A stretch of DNA of 64,000 nucleotides from CAVOJV01 sp963696325 (GCA_963696325.1 CAVOJV010000014.1:20221-84220), one strand, 5' to 3'. Positions 1-8,781 are shown, counted from the first letter of the stretch. The notes: a model not told the origin generated them from the sequence alone. Numbers and translations: made by a program.

Positions 1-156
1 ATCGAGGCACTGTTCTCAGGCCAGACCCACCATAGTATTGAGGCTCAGGTGAAATTCGAGGACGGCCGCACGGGAATGATCCGGGCTGATCTTCAGATAC
101 GCGAGGCCAAGCGCCTTGGCATCCGTGAAGAACAAGAACTGCGTAAGGCAAGCTAA
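1..156 (+). CDS. C-terminal end of an AMP-forming acyl-CoA ligase (partial)
   Basis: Reading frame 1 is open from the window edge to a TAA at 154-156 and gives 51 residues that end in a charged tail. The motif VKFEDGRTG followed by RADLQIREAK resembles the extreme C-terminus of long-chain acyl-CoA synthetase/AMP-binding proteins that often precede LivGHMKF-type transporters. Only 11 bases separate it from the next start codon, so it is probably the first visible gene of the same operon. The assignment rests on a short tail and on context; the catalytic part lies outside the window. Confidence 0.5.
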   Translation: MEALFSGQTHHSIEAQVKFEDGRTGMIRADLQIREAKRLGIREEQELRKAS

Positions 157-167
157 CGGAGCCGCTC

Positions 168-956
168 ATGAATCCAACCCACACCATCGGTGATGTGATT
201 TTGGATGCCAAAAACATCAGTTTATCCTTTGGCGGCGTCAAGGCATTGAGTGCCGTCAGTTTCGGCATTCGTGAGCATGAAATCTGCTCCATCATCGGTC
301 CCAACGGCGCTGGCAAGAGTTCCATGCTAAATGTCATCAACGGCGTCTACCATTCCCAGGAAGGCTACCTCGTTTACCGGGGCAGGCAAATCCGCCGCAT
401 GCTAACCCATAAGGCAGCGCGCTATGGCATTGCACGCACTTTCCAGAACATCGCCTTGTTCAAAGGCATGAGCGTACTGGATAACATCATGACGGGACGC
501 AACCTGATGATGAAGAGCACCTTCCTGGAACAGGCTTTTTACTGGGGCCGCGCCCACCAGGAGGAGATCAGACATCGTCACAGAGTGGAAGAGATCATCG
601 ATTTTCTGCAAATCGAATCCATCCGCAAGACCCCGGTGGGCCGTCTGCCCTATGGCCTGCAAAAGCGAGTGGAGCTGGGGCGTGCCCTAGCGGCGGAACC
701 GGAGTTACTGCTCCTGGACGAACCGATGGCCGGTATGAACGTAGAAGAAAAGGAAGACATGTGTCGCTTTATCCTGGACGTCAATGACGAGTTTGGTACC
801 ACTATCGTGCTGATCGAGCATGATATGGGGGTGGTTATGGACATTTCGGATCATGTGGTCGTCCTGGACTATGGCCGGAAGATCGGTGATGGCACCCCCG
901 ATGAAATCCGCACTAATCAGACCGTCATCGACGCTTATCTGGGTACCGGGCATTAA
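168..956 (+). CDS. livG: ABC transporter ATP-binding protein, LivG-like
   Basis: This 262-residue cytoplasmic ATPase powers a branched-chain-amino-acid-type (HAAT family) importer. Visible motifs in order are Walker A GPNGAGKSS near residue 45, a Q-loop at ARTFQNIALF, the signature region LPYGLQKRVELGRAL (a variant of LSGGQ), Walker B ELLLLDEPMAGM and the switch histidine in IEHDMGVV. Length and the LivG-specific insertion between Q-loop and signature fit LivG rather than LivF. It is the first of five transporter genes on one strand with short gaps. The cargo cannot be read from the ATPase; the flanking CoA ligases suggest an organic acid rather than an amino acid. Confidence 0.85.
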   Translation: MNPTHTIGDVILDAKNISLSFGGVKALSAVSFGIREHEICSIIGPNGAGKSSMLNVINGVYHSQEGYLVYRGRQIRRMLTHKAARYGIARTFQNIALFKGMSVLDNIMTGRNLMMKSTFLEQAFYWGRAHQEEIRHRHRVEEIIDFLQIESIRKTPVGRLPYGLQKRVELGRALAAEPELLLLDEPMAGMNVEEKEDMCRFILDVNDEFGTTIVLIEHDMGVVMDISDHVVVLDYGRKIGDGTPDEIRTNQTVIDAYLGTGH

Positions 957-982
957 ATCCAACGCGGACAAGGGGAGAGCTT

Positions 983-1864
983 GTGGAATTTTTCTTTGAA
1001 GTCTTGATTGGTGGGTTGCTGGCCGGGGTGATGTATTCCCTGGTGGCCCTGGGTTTCGTGCTGATCTTTAAAGCGTCCGGCGTACTCAATTTTGCCCAGG
1101 GCGCCATGGTGCTGTTCGCGGCCCTAACCTTTGTCAGTCTGGTGGATAGGGGGCTGAATTTCTGGCTGGCGATGCCGCTCACGCTGGGCATCATGGTGCT
1201 GTTGGCCATCGCCATCGAACGGATGGTGTTGCGTCCCCTCGTTAATCAACCGCCTATAACCCTCTTCATGGCGACGATCGGCTTGAGCTTCCTGCTGGAA
1301 GGTCTGGCCCAGGGGGTTTGGGGTACCCAGCCGCACCGCCTGAACCTCGGCATCCCGGATGATGTGATCGAGTTGGGCAATATCTTCATCAGTAGCTTCG
1401 ATCTGTTTGCCGCGGCCATTGCCGCCATCCTGGTAGCGTCGCTGGCGGTGTTTTTCAGCAAGACCCGCATTGGGCGAGCGCTGCGTGCCGTCGCGGATGA
1501 TCATCAGGCGGCCCTGGCGGTGGGGATTCCGTTGCAGCACATCTGGGCCATCGTCTGGACGGTGGCGGGTTTCGTGGCACTGGTGGCAGGCCTGCTGTGG
1601 GGGGCGCGCCAAGGGGTGCAGTTCGCTTTAACGCTGGTGGCCCTGAAAGCCCTGCCGGTGTTGATTCTGGGGGGGTTTACATCGGTGCCGGGGGCCATTG
1701 TCGGGGGACTGATAATCGGCGCCAGCGAAAAACTGGCTGAGGTGTATATCGGCCCTTATGTGGGAGGCGGCATCGAGAATTGGTTTCCCTATATGTTGGC
1801 GCTGCTGTTCTTGCTGTTCCGTCCCGAAGGACTGTTCGGCGAAAAGCATATCGATAGGGTGTAA
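983..1864 (+). CDS. livH: Branched-chain-type ABC transporter permease, LivH-like
   Basis: A 293-residue polytopic inner-membrane permease of the LivH type. The chain is almost entirely hydrophobic helices, beginning MEFFFEVLIGGLLAGVMYSL, and carries the family pattern ALGFVLIFKASGVLNFAQGA and, near the C-terminus, LILGGFTSVPGAIVGGLIIG, a coupling-loop region typical of LivH. The start is GTG at 983, preceded by AGGGGAG at 971-977. It follows livG by 26 bases and precedes livM by 3, so the two permeases are almost certainly co-translated and form the heterodimeric channel. Confidence 0.85.
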   Translation: MEFFFEVLIGGLLAGVMYSLVALGFVLIFKASGVLNFAQGAMVLFAALTFVSLVDRGLNFWLAMPLTLGIMVLLAIAIERMVLRPLVNQPPITLFMATIGLSFLLEGLAQGVWGTQPHRLNLGIPDDVIELGNIFISSFDLFAAAIAAILVASLAVFFSKTRIGRALRAVADDHQAALAVGIPLQHIWAIVWTVAGFVALVAGLLWGARQGVQFALTLVALKALPVLILGGFTSVPGAIVGGLIIGASEKLAEVYIGPYVGGGIENWFPYMLALLFLLFRPEGLFGEKHIDRV

Positions 1865-1867
1865 ATC

Positions 1868-2935
1868 ATGATCTATCGCGAATGTGGCCAATTAAAAACC
1901 AGCTACCCCGCCGATCAGGCGATTTTCCCTATCCCACAGGATCGCTGGGGAATCATCATTCTTTTGCTGGTAGCTTTTCTCTTCATCCCCTTGTTGGCCA
2001 ATGACTACTGGCTGGGCGCTATCCTTATACCTTTCCTGATCTTGTCCCTGGCGGCATTGGGGTTGAATATCCTGACCGGTTATTGCGGCCAGTTGTCTCT
2101 GGGGTCCGCCGCTTTCATGGCCGTAGGCGCCTTCGCCGCCTACAATTTCGAATTGCGCCTGCCTGCTATCCCTTTGCTGATCGATTTCATCCTGGCGGGC
2201 ATAGTGGCGGCCGGTGTGGGGATACTGTTTGGTATTCCCAGCCTGCGCATCAAGGGTTTTTACCTGGCGGTAGCTACTCTGGCGGCCCAGTTTTTCATCG
2301 AGTGGGCGCTGAATAAATTCGGCTGGTTCTCGAACTACAGCCCCTCAGGCGTTATCACCGCTCAGAAGATGGTCATTCTGGGTTATGCATTCGATACGCC
2401 GGTAAGCAAATACCTGCTGGTGCTGGGCATCGTGACGGTACTGGCGCTGATGGCCAAAAACATGGTGCGCAATGCGATTGGCCGAGCGTGGATGGCTGTG
2501 CGCGATATGGACGTAGCCGCTGAGGTCATCGGTATTCGCATGATGAAGACTAAACTGATGGCATTCGCCGTCAGTTCCTTCTACTGCGGCGTGGCCGGCG
2601 CCTTGTGGGCTTTTGCCTATCTGGGGACCGTGGACGCCCAGGCCTTCGATCTGCATCGCTCCTTTCAAATCCTATTCATGATCATCGTGGGCGGAATGGG
2701 CAGCATCATGGGCTCGTTTATTGGGGCCGCGTTCATCATTCTGCTGCCCATTTTCCTGAATCTGGCGGCCCATGCCGTGGTCGGCGATGCGGTGCGTCCC
2801 GATGTCTTGTCGAACCTGGAACTCATCGTCTTTGGCGGGTTGATCATATTCTTTCTAGTTGTGGAACCGCTGGGGTTGGCGCGGCTTTGGCAGCTTGCCA
2901 AGGAAAAGCTGCGGTTATGGCCGTTCCCCCATTGA
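1868..2935 (+). CDS. livM: Branched-chain-type ABC transporter permease, LivM-like
   Basis: This 355-residue integral membrane protein is the second permease of the transporter. It has a hydrophilic N-terminal stretch of about 35 residues, then 8-10 predicted helices; GLNILTGYCGQLSLGSAAFM near residue 65 is the conserved LivM motif, and MGSIMGSFIGAAFIILLP near 280 is the second conserved block. The start ATG at 1868 lies three bases after the livH stop. No defects are visible. Substrate is not predictable from the permease. Confidence 0.85.
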   Translation: MIYRECGQLKTSYPADQAIFPIPQDRWGIIILLLVAFLFIPLLANDYWLGAILIPFLILSLAALGLNILTGYCGQLSLGSAAFMAVGAFAAYNFELRLPAIPLLIDFILAGIVAAGVGILFGIPSLRIKGFYLAVATLAAQFFIEWALNKFGWFSNYSPSGVITAQKMVILGYAFDTPVSKYLLVLGIVTVLALMAKNMVRNAIGRAWMAVRDMDVAAEVIGIRMMKTKLMAFAVSSFYCGVAGALWAFAYLGTVDAQAFDLHRSFQILFMIIVGGMGSIMGSFIGAAFIILLPIFLNLAAHAVVGDAVRPDVLSNLELIVFGGLIIFFLVVEPLGLARLWQLAKEKLRLWPFPH

Positions 2936-3029
2936 TACATACTAAAGAAGGATAAAGAGTGCTAAGTGATTGTTTGCTATCTCCAGCGTTCGGCTGGGTA
3001 AAACCTAAAACTCCGCGAGGAGGATAATA

Positions 3030-4463
3030 ATGAGGAGAATATCTATGAGCATCAAGCAGGCGCTGGTTTCGGCCGTCAGCATGGCTTTGCTGGGGGTGGC
3101 TGTCGCTCCGGCCATTGCCGCCGACAATGAGCAGTTCATTCCCATGACCAGTTATCGGGTAGGACCCTACGCGGCTGGCGGCACGGGCATTTTCGGCGGA
3201 TTTATCGACTACATCAATCTGTTGAACGAGCGCGACGGCGGTATCAACGGCGTCAAGCTCACCTATGAGGAATGCGAGACTGAATACAAGCCCGACCGGG
3301 CCATCGAATGCTACGAACGCCTGAAAAACAAGGGTCCTACTGGCGCTGCCATGTTCAACTTCGTTGCCACGCCGCCTGTGTATGCCACTCTAGAGCGCAC
3401 CCTCGTGGATAAGATTCCCGTGGTCTCCATCGGTTACGGGCGTGCCGATACTGCCGATGGCCGTGTGTTCCCCTATGTCTTCCCCCTGGTGACCTCTTAC
3501 TGGAGCCAGAGCACCACCAAGGTGAAATTCATCGCTCTGCAGGAACAATGCCTGGCGCAGTACAAGGATCTGGAAGGCAAGCCCGATCGCGCCGCGCAGT
3601 GCTATCAGCACATGAAGAAGGGAGACCTCAAGGGTGATGGTTTGGACAAGCTTAAGGGTAAGAAGATAGTCAATCTTTATCATGATTCTGGTTACGGCAA
3701 GGAAACCATTCCGGTATTGGACATCCAGGCCAAGAAATATGGCTTCCAGGTCGTGCACATTCCTGTCCCCATCCCAGGCAACGAACAACAGTCCCAGTGG
3801 TTGCAGATTCGCCAGGAGAAGCCCGACTGGGTGATCTTGCGCGGTTGGGGGGTTATGAATCCCACGGCGATCACCCAGGCGGCCCGGATCAAGTTCCCGG
3901 CTGATAAGATGGTTGGAGTATGGTGGAGCGGCGCCGAAGAAGATGTGCTGCCAGTCGGTGATGCCGCCAAGGGCTATATCGCCGCGGGTCTGAATCCTGC
4001 CGGGGATGATTTTCCGGCTGTCCAGCAGATCAAGGATCTCCTGTACAAGCACGGCAAAGGGAATATGCAGGACCCGAAACGCATCGGCAGCATCTACTAC
4101 AATCGCGGCATTATCCACGGCGTGTTGAGTACCGAAGCGATTCGCAAGGCCCAGGAGAAATACGGTAAGAAGCCCCTTACCGGTGAACAGGTCCGCTGGG
4201 GTCTGGAAAACCTCAATATCACCGAGGCGAGTCTTAAGAAACTGGGACTGGAGGGGTTGATGCCCCCCATCAAGATTAGCTGCGTTGACCACGAGGGAGG
4301 CGCGCCGGTACGCTTCCAGCAGTGGGATGGTAGTAAGTGGAATCTAGTGTCGGATTGGATTGCTAGCGACCAGTCTATCGTCCGGCCTCTGGTCGAGGCG
4401 TCGGCGGCGGCTTATGCGAAGGAAAAGGGGATAACCCCGCGCGATTGTTCCAAGGAAAACTGA
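3030..4463 (+). CDS. Periplasmic substrate-binding protein of the ABC transporter, LivK-like
   Basis: A 477-residue type I periplasmic binding protein that would deliver ligand to LivHM. The N-terminus has positive residues, a hydrophobic core and an AxA site (ALLGVAVAPAIAA/DNE), a classical Sec signal peptide. At 477 residues it is longer than typical LivK (about 370), as in the subgroup found next to acyl-CoA ligases. Two starts are possible: ATG 3030 with AGGAGG at 3018-3023, or ATG 3045 preceded by GAGGAG; the second leaves a more usual signal peptide start (MSIKQALVS). The gap of 94 bases from livM holds no other gene. Likely cargo, an aromatic or branched carboxylate, is inferred only from neighbours. 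Confidence 0.8.
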   Translation: MRRISMSIKQALVSAVSMALLGVAVAPAIAADNEQFIPMTSYRVGPYAAGGTGIFGGFIDYINLLNERDGGINGVKLTYEECETEYKPDRAIECYERLKNKGPTGAAMFNFVATPPVYATLERTLVDKIPVVSIGYGRADTADGRVFPYVFPLVTSYWSQSTTKVKFIALQEQCLAQYKDLEGKPDRAAQCYQHMKKGDLKGDGLDKLKGKKIVNLYHDSGYGKETIPVLDIQAKKYGFQVVHIPVPIPGNEQQSQWLQIRQEKPDWVILRGWGVMNPTAITQAARIKFPADKMVGVWWSGAEEDVLPVGDAAKGYIAAGLNPAGDDFPAVQQIKDLLYKHGKGNMQDPKRIGSIYYNRGIIHGVLSTEAIRKAQEKYGKKPLTGEQVRWGLENLNITEASLKKLGLEGLMPPIKISCVDHEGGAPVRFQQWDGSKWNLVSDWIASDQSIVRPLVEASAAAYAKEKGITPRDCSKEN

Positions 4464-4484
4464 TCCACCAGGGGGAAGCAAACC

Positions 4485-5303
4485 ATGAGTGAAACGGTAA
4501 GCCCCTTGTTGGTGATCAATAACATCGAAGTGATTTACGACCATGTGATATTGGTCTTGAAGGGGGTTTCCCTGGAGGTCCCAAAGGAGGGCATCGTAGC
4601 CCTCCTGGGCGCTAATGGCGCCGGCAAGACGACGACCCTGAAGGCGATTTCCAATCTCCTGCGAGCGGAGCGCGGCGAAGTAACCAAGGGTAATATCCAG
4701 TTCAAGGGCGAGCGCATCGAGCAACTGTCGCCATCCGAGGTAGTGAAACGCGGCGTGGTACAGGTGATGGAAGGCCGCCACTGCTTTCAGCACTTGACGG
4801 TAGAGGAAAATCTGTTGACGGGCGCCTATACCCGCCAGGCCAGCCGGGCCGATATAAAGCGCGACTTGGAGAGGGTCTATCGAATATTTCCCGCGCTTGC
4901 GGGAACGTCGCAGTTCTCTGGCCGGTTATACGTCCGGCGGCGAACAGCAGATGACGGCGGTGGGGCGCGCTCTCATGGCCAGACCCACCATGATTCTTGT
5001 TGGACGAACCCTCCATGGGACTGGCGCCTCAGGTCGTCGAGGAAATTTTCAGCATCGTGAAAAACCTGAACCATCAAACAGGGGTAAGTTTCCTCCTGGC
5101 CGAGCAGAACACCATGGTCGCTTTGCGTTATTCCAGTTTTGGCTACATTCTGGAAAATGGCCGGGTCGTGATGCAGGGTAATGCCCAGGAACTCAGCCAG
5201 AACGAAGACGTTAAAGAGTTCTATCTGGGCCTTGGTCACGACAGGCCGCAAGAGCTTCCGGGATGTCAAGCACTACCGTCGCCGCAAGCGTTGGTTGGCG
5301 TAA
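4485..5303 (+). pseudogene. livF: ABC transporter ATP-binding protein, LivF-like, reading frame broken three times
   Basis: The second ATPase of the transporter. Walker A (GANGAGKTT) lies in the first segment from ATG 4485; the signature (YTSGGEQQMTAVGRALMARP) is in the next frame from about 4892; Walker B continues as LDEPSMGLAPQVVEE in a third frame from about 4997; and the tail GRKSFRDVKHYRRRKRW returns to the first frame from 5244 to the TAA at 5301-5303. Each break is repaired by removing one base: in the TTTCCC run near 4888-4891, in CTT at 4996-4998, and near 5241-5243. All domains are otherwise present and in order, so three one-base insertions are the whole defect. Sequencing error or a recent pseudogene are both possible. 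Confidence 0.8.
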
Positions 5304-5320
5304 CCAAAGGGGAAAAGCGG

Positions 5321-6556
5321 ATGGATTATTACGATCAACTGGAAACCCAGGACAGGGCGACGCGTGAGGCACGGCTGCTGGCGGCGCTGCCCCGCCAGAT
5401 AGCCCACGCCCAACGCCATGCGCCGGCGTTCGCCCAGGCCCTGGCTGGCGTTGATGCCACCCGTATCACCAGCCGCGAAGCCTTGGCGGACCTGCCAGTG
5501 ACGCGCAAGTCGGATCTGATGGAGTTGCAAAAGCAAAACCGTCCTTTCGGTGGCTTGGCCACGGTTGCCAGCGGCGACCTGGCACGGGTGTTTCAATCTC
5601 CCGGTCCTATTTATGATCCGGAGGCCCGGCGTCCCGATTATTGGCGATTCGCCCGAGCCCTATTTGCGGCTGGTTTTAGGAAAGGAGAGCTTATCCATAA
5701 TACCTTCTCCTATCATTTCACGCCGGCCGCCTCTATGCTGGAAACCGGCGCCCAGGCGCTGGGCTGTGCGGTATTTCCCGCGGGCGTGGGACAGACGGAA
5801 TTGCAAGTGATGGCAATCACTGATCTCAAGCCCCAGGGTTATGTGGGTACCCCCTCGTTCTTGAAGATTATTCTGGATAAGGCCGCTGTTCTGAGAGCAG
5901 ATGTCTCCAGCCTGACTAAGGCGCTGGTCACCGCCGAGGCGCTGCCGCTTAGTCTTCGCAAGGAATTCCAGGAACGCGGCATTGGCGCGCTGCAATGCTA
6001 TGCCACCGCTGACCTTGGGCTAATCGCCTACGAGACGCCGGCGCTGGAAGGCATGCTGGTGGACGAAGAGGTGATCGTCGAAATCGTGCGCCCTGGTACC
6101 GGTGCGCCCGTCGTTGAAGGCGAGGTGGGCGAGGTGGTGGTTACCACTCTCAATAGCGAGTATCCCCTGATTCGCTTTGGTACCGGTGATCTATCTGCAG
6201 TGCTTCCTGGCTACAGTCCGTGTGGACGCACCAATACCCGTATCACGGGTTGGATGGGGCGCGCCGATCAGACCACCAAGGTCAAGGGCATGTTCGTGCA
6301 TCCCTCGCAAGTGGCTGAAGTCCTGAGGCGCCATCCGGAGGTCATGAAAGGCCGACTGATAGTAGCCCGGGAGGGCCATGCCGATGCCATGACCCTGCAT
6401 TGTGAAGTGGTGGGCCATGGCACCCCGGCACAAGCCCAGACTATTGCGGCCAGTCTTCGCGAGGTGTGCAAGCTGCGCGGCAACGTAGCCTTCGTCGGGC
6501 CAGGCGCGTTGCCCAACGATGGCAAGGTTATCGACGACATCCGCAAGTATGACTAA
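5321..6556 (+). CDS. Phenylacetate-CoA ligase-like AMP-forming ligase
   Basis: A 411-residue cytoplasmic member of the ANL superfamily resembling phenylacetate-CoA ligase (PaaK): it would activate a carboxylic acid with ATP and CoA. Recognisable blocks are LPVTRKSDLMELQKQNRPFG near residue 65, the TP-containing block GYVGTPSFLKIILDKA, YATADLGLIAYETP, and TTLNSEYPLIRFGTGDLSAV with the A8-type GRADQTTKVKGMFVHPSQV. The canonical glycine-rich AMP loop of PaaK is weak here (QSPGPIYDPEARRP), as in the paralogous group that travels with LivKHMGF transporters. ATG 5321 is chosen because GGGGAAAAG precedes it; the frame runs upstream into the broken livF. Substrate unknown. Confidence 0.75.
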   Translation: MDYYDQLETQDRATREARLLAALPRQIAHAQRHAPAFAQALAGVDATRITSREALADLPVTRKSDLMELQKQNRPFGGLATVASGDLARVFQSPGPIYDPEARRPDYWRFARALFAAGFRKGELIHNTFSYHFTPAASMLETGAQALGCAVFPAGVGQTELQVMAITDLKPQGYVGTPSFLKIILDKAAVLRADVSSLTKALVTAEALPLSLRKEFQERGIGALQCYATADLGLIAYETPALEGMLVDEEVIVEIVRPGTGAPVVEGEVGEVVVTTLNSEYPLIRFGTGDLSAVLPGYSPCGRTNTRITGWMGRADQTTKVKGMFVHPSQVAEVLRRHPEVMKGRLIVAREGHADAMTLHCEVVGHGTPAQAQTIAASLREVCKLRGNVAFVGPGALPNDGKVIDDIRKYD

Positions 6557-6611
6557 GGGATGCTTTATCCTTGGCAATTGATACGGGTACAGCGTAAGGA
6601 CTGAAGAGGGG

Positions 6612-6762
6612 GGTTGGTCGCAAAGGCTTGGGAAGCTGTGTGGTTATAAACCGAGGTGTGCCTATCAAGGCACGCACAGTCTGCGCTCTGTCGGTAGGTG
6701 GCAAATTCCGACCCTCGATCCTTATGGTGGTTGCTTGCTCCCCGGCACCTCTGCGACCAACC
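6612..6762. repeat. Inverted repeat pair bounding a 151-base segment (MITE-like or long hairpin)
   Basis: GGTTGGTCGCAAAGG at 6612-6626 and CCTCTGCGACCAACC at 6748-6762 are inverted copies with one mismatch in 15. The enclosed 121 bases are non-coding. This could be the ends of a small decayed mobile element; no target duplication was found. Confidence 0.4.
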
Positions 6763-6831
6763 ATTGAAATGGATAATCGTAAAAACAACGAGCTTAAGGA
6801 ACTTTTTTCCAAGTCTATACTATATAAGAAA

Positions 6832-6849
6832 GTTTACATTTACGTAAAC
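6832..6849. promoter_or_regulatory. Palindrome, candidate operator
   Basis: GTTTAC (6832-6837) and GTAAAC (6844-6849) are inverted, and TTTACGTAAA (6839-6848) is itself a perfect palindrome. The site lies just downstream of a TATACT hexamer at 6816-6821, about 205 bases before the small gene at 7055. A repressor-binding site is plausible, but no regulator can be named. Confidence 0.3.
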
Positions 6850-7054
6850 GTCAATTTAGGATAAAAAATCTTTGCCAAATAGATTGATCTTGGATTTCCT
6901 GCTTGCCTAGGATTACCTGCGTGCCTAACCTTGAAAAAATGGTGTGCGAAACTCTCTCTTTCACGTTGCCAGGAGGACTAGATAGGTAATCGTGCCGATT
7001 GCCATACTCTGGCTGTAAGCAAGCCGTTTCCAAGACTGCATCGGGAGATTTCAT

Positions 7055-7323
7055 ATGTTGACTTATGAGGATTGCGTTGGGCTCACGGATTTAACGGAAG
7101 AGGAAATCGAAGCGATTGCTCAGCACGAACACCTGCCGGAAATTATTGCCGCGGAACTGGGCTGCTATCTAGTACATGATCCCGGGGTGTGCCTTTGATC
7201 AAACGAATTATCCTCGACGATATTGAGGAGGCCCAGAAGCGGGGCGATCAGCTACAAACGTTACGCCTGAAGCTAGTTCTGAAGCACTTTGTCGATAATC
7301 ACCCCAACAAGGCGGCAAGTTGA
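7055..7323 (+). CDS. Small conserved hypothetical protein of about 90 residues, frame broken once
   Basis: ATG 7055 opens 47 codons (MLTYEDCVGLTDLTEEEIEA..., ending GCYLVHDPGVCL) and stops at 7196-7198. The overlapping frame from 7189 continues VPLIKRIILDDIEEAQKRGD to a TGA at 7321-7323. Joined, the product is about 90 residues and matches a short, acidic conserved proteobacterial family that I recall with a start like MLTYEDC and an RI(K/R)RIILDDI centre; its function is unknown. One missing base near 7187-7190 restores a single frame (DPGGVPLIK). No signal peptide or membrane segment is visible, so it is probably cytoplasmic. It stands alone, with an AT-rich upstream region. Confidence 0.6.
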
Positions 7324-7398
7324 GCTCTGCGCAAATCCCCCCTCGATGCAACGCAATTGGGGGGTGAAGACTGTTATGCGCTTTCGCTGCCTTAAGGA

Positions 7399-7893
7399 TC
7401 AGCTATTGTTAGCGAGATAGTCCTTGATGAATTGATATTCAGCGTCCATCGACTTCTTGGTATCATTAGCCACGAACGCGGCCAGCTTACCTCCTATCAG
7501 CGGTATTCCGCAGGTGACATTGATCCGAACATCGTTTACACAGCCGTCCCCCTCAAGACGCAGGGTCATGGTTCCAGACACGCTGACAGGTACGCTCATG
7601 ATGTCTATGTCCAGTTGACACGTGCGGACATCGCCGATCTCACCCTGCCATTCCTCGGTCTGCTTGACTTTGTTCCAAGCACCCAAGAATTTTTTCAGGA
7701 TACCTGGTACATCGGCCTGTACCTCCCGTTTAACCTCGATGGTGTAAGTACCTTCACTTTCCGAACACTCCAATAGTTCGATGTTGCGGGCTCCCACAGC
7801 CTCGTATTTTGCCTTGATGAACTCCGGGTCGTGAAAGACCCTGAAAACAGTATCGATATCTTGCGTGTAATAGTGCAGGTCTTTGGTTTCCAA
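7399..7893 (-). CDS. DUF2505-type (SRPBCC fold) protein
   Basis: The conserved part begins LETKDLHYYTQDIDTVFRVF and runs 164 residues with alternating beta-strand-like segments, including HDPEFIKAKYEAVGARN and a C-terminal amphipathic helix (ANDTKKSMDAEYQFIKDYL). This matches DUF2505/START-like SRPBCC proteins, which bind hydrophobic ligands; the ligand is unknown. The frame is open upstream to 8109, but that extension reads like non-coding sequence. TTG at 7893 (or ATT at 7896) follows AGGGG and fits the family length, so I place the start there. No signal peptide. It stands alone between the small plus-strand gene and the hydrogenase operon. Confidence 0.65.
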   Translation of the reverse strand: METKDLHYYTQDIDTVFRVFHDPEFIKAKYEAVGARNIELLECSESEGTYTIEVKREVQADVPGILKKFLGAWNKVKQTEEWQGEIGDVRTCQLDIDIMSVPVSVSGTMTLRLEGDGCVNDVRINVTCGIPLIGGKLAAFVANDTKKSMDAEYQFIKDYLANNS

Positions 7894-7896
7894 AAT

Positions 7897-8287
7897 GCTT
7901 CCCCTCTGGTGTTGATAACTGGTGTCCGTCTTTTGCAGGCTCGGATTCGGGTGGCTAGAACCACTTAAGAAAATTATGCAGATCGATGCGTAACAGTCAA
8001 TCCAGTGGGCAGCGAGTGTGCGGCGAGCAGGCAGAGATAAAGTGACCCTGGCCAAGCCATTGAACAGCGATTGGTTTTGCAGCGACAGTAGCGGCAGGAC
8101 TGAAAGCAACTAGGCAGTTGAGCGCTAGGCCGTAAGAGTGATGCGAGTTATGTCAAGCGCTGGATGAAGGCTACAAAGCCAACCTGTCAACAGGGTAAGC
8201 AGTACCGCTCCAGGAACCTGCGCTGACCAAAAGCGGCACTGTGTGCAATTAAGCGGTCACCCGGTGATACTTCAGCAGCGTTTAGTG
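7897..8287 (-). other. Intergenic region, no gene seen
   Basis: These 391 bases lie upstream of the DUF2505-type gene and downstream of the hydrogenase operon. The minus-strand frame stays open to 8109 but its translation shows no family feature. I see no convincing RNA gene or promoter hexamer pair here. Confidence 0.4.
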
Positions 8288-8315
8288 CCGGCTAAACCGC
8301 TAGCGGTTTGGCCGG
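8288..8315 (-). terminator. Strong stem-loop across the stop codon of the hydrogenase operon
   Basis: CCGGCTAAACCGC (8288-8300) and GCGGTTTGGCCGG (8303-8315) pair over 13 bases with one mismatch and a 2-base loop. The stem overlaps the stop of the maturation protease gene. No T-run follows on the minus strand, so it is either a weak terminator or an mRNA 3'-end stabiliser. Confidence 0.4.
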
Positions 8316-8781
8316 TAACGTCGTGGTGAGTTCGGTGAAAATTCTGTGCGCTACTTCTGCTACCGCGTTGGCGACCTCTGGAGAAAGTTCCTCCCCGTGG
8401 GCAAAACTTGCCCCTTCGATACCGTAGACGATAACCCGCTCGGGAAGCCGGTTCAGCGCGCGCGCCATTTCCACCGCCTCGGCGACCCCGAAAAGATGGC
8501 TGGAATAATGAAATATCCCTCGTGGCAGCTCTAGTTTCCTCGGCATCAAAGCGGTATACGGTTCCGGGCAGGGCACCGGCGCAAGCGGCGTCCACGAGCA
8601 CCACCGTCGCGGCCCCTCGCCAGGCTTCCATGAGGTCGGCACCATCACCGTCATGTTGCAAGACCACGATGGTGTCTGGAAGCCTTTGCTTGAGCCAACC
8701 GGCCACCGCCAGCCCGGCCCCATCGTCGCGGCGCAGCGGATTGCCAACGCCGATCACCAGGGTGGAGTGTTCCTTAGCCAC
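8292..8781 (-). CDS. NiFe hydrogenase maturation protease (HycI/HyaD type), frame broken once
   Basis: This cytoplasmic endopeptidase would remove the C-terminal peptide of the hydrogenase large subunit after nickel insertion. The GTG at 8781 opens TLVIGVGNPLRRDDGAGL, the family nickel-binding start with GNxLxxDDG, and VVLVDAACAG carries the second conserved aspartate. The frame then changes near 8535-8537: removing one base from a TTT run (plus strand) joins VYRFDAEE to LPRGIFHYSSHLFGVAEAVE, whose histidine is the third conserved ligand, and the frame ends at 8292. The restored length of about 162 residues is normal. The start overlaps the end of the large-subunit gene by 8 bases, the usual arrangement. 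Confidence 0.8.

Larger units (their letters stand above)
6557..7054 (+). other. Intergenic region with an inverted-repeat pair and an AT-rich, promoter-like end
   Basis: No gene was recognised in these 498 bases. They contain a 15-base inverted repeat (6612-6626 and 6748-6762) enclosing about 120 bases, and an AT-rich block from 6780 to 6870 with a palindrome at 6832-6849 and a TATACT hexamer at 6816-6821. The AT-rich part could hold the promoter for the small gene at 7055, but no convincing -35 element was found. Confidence 0.5.

Noticed and set aside
3390..4292. Minus-strand frame of 300 codons across the substrate-binding gene
   Set aside because: Antisense of a protein with a clear signal peptide and binding-protein fold.
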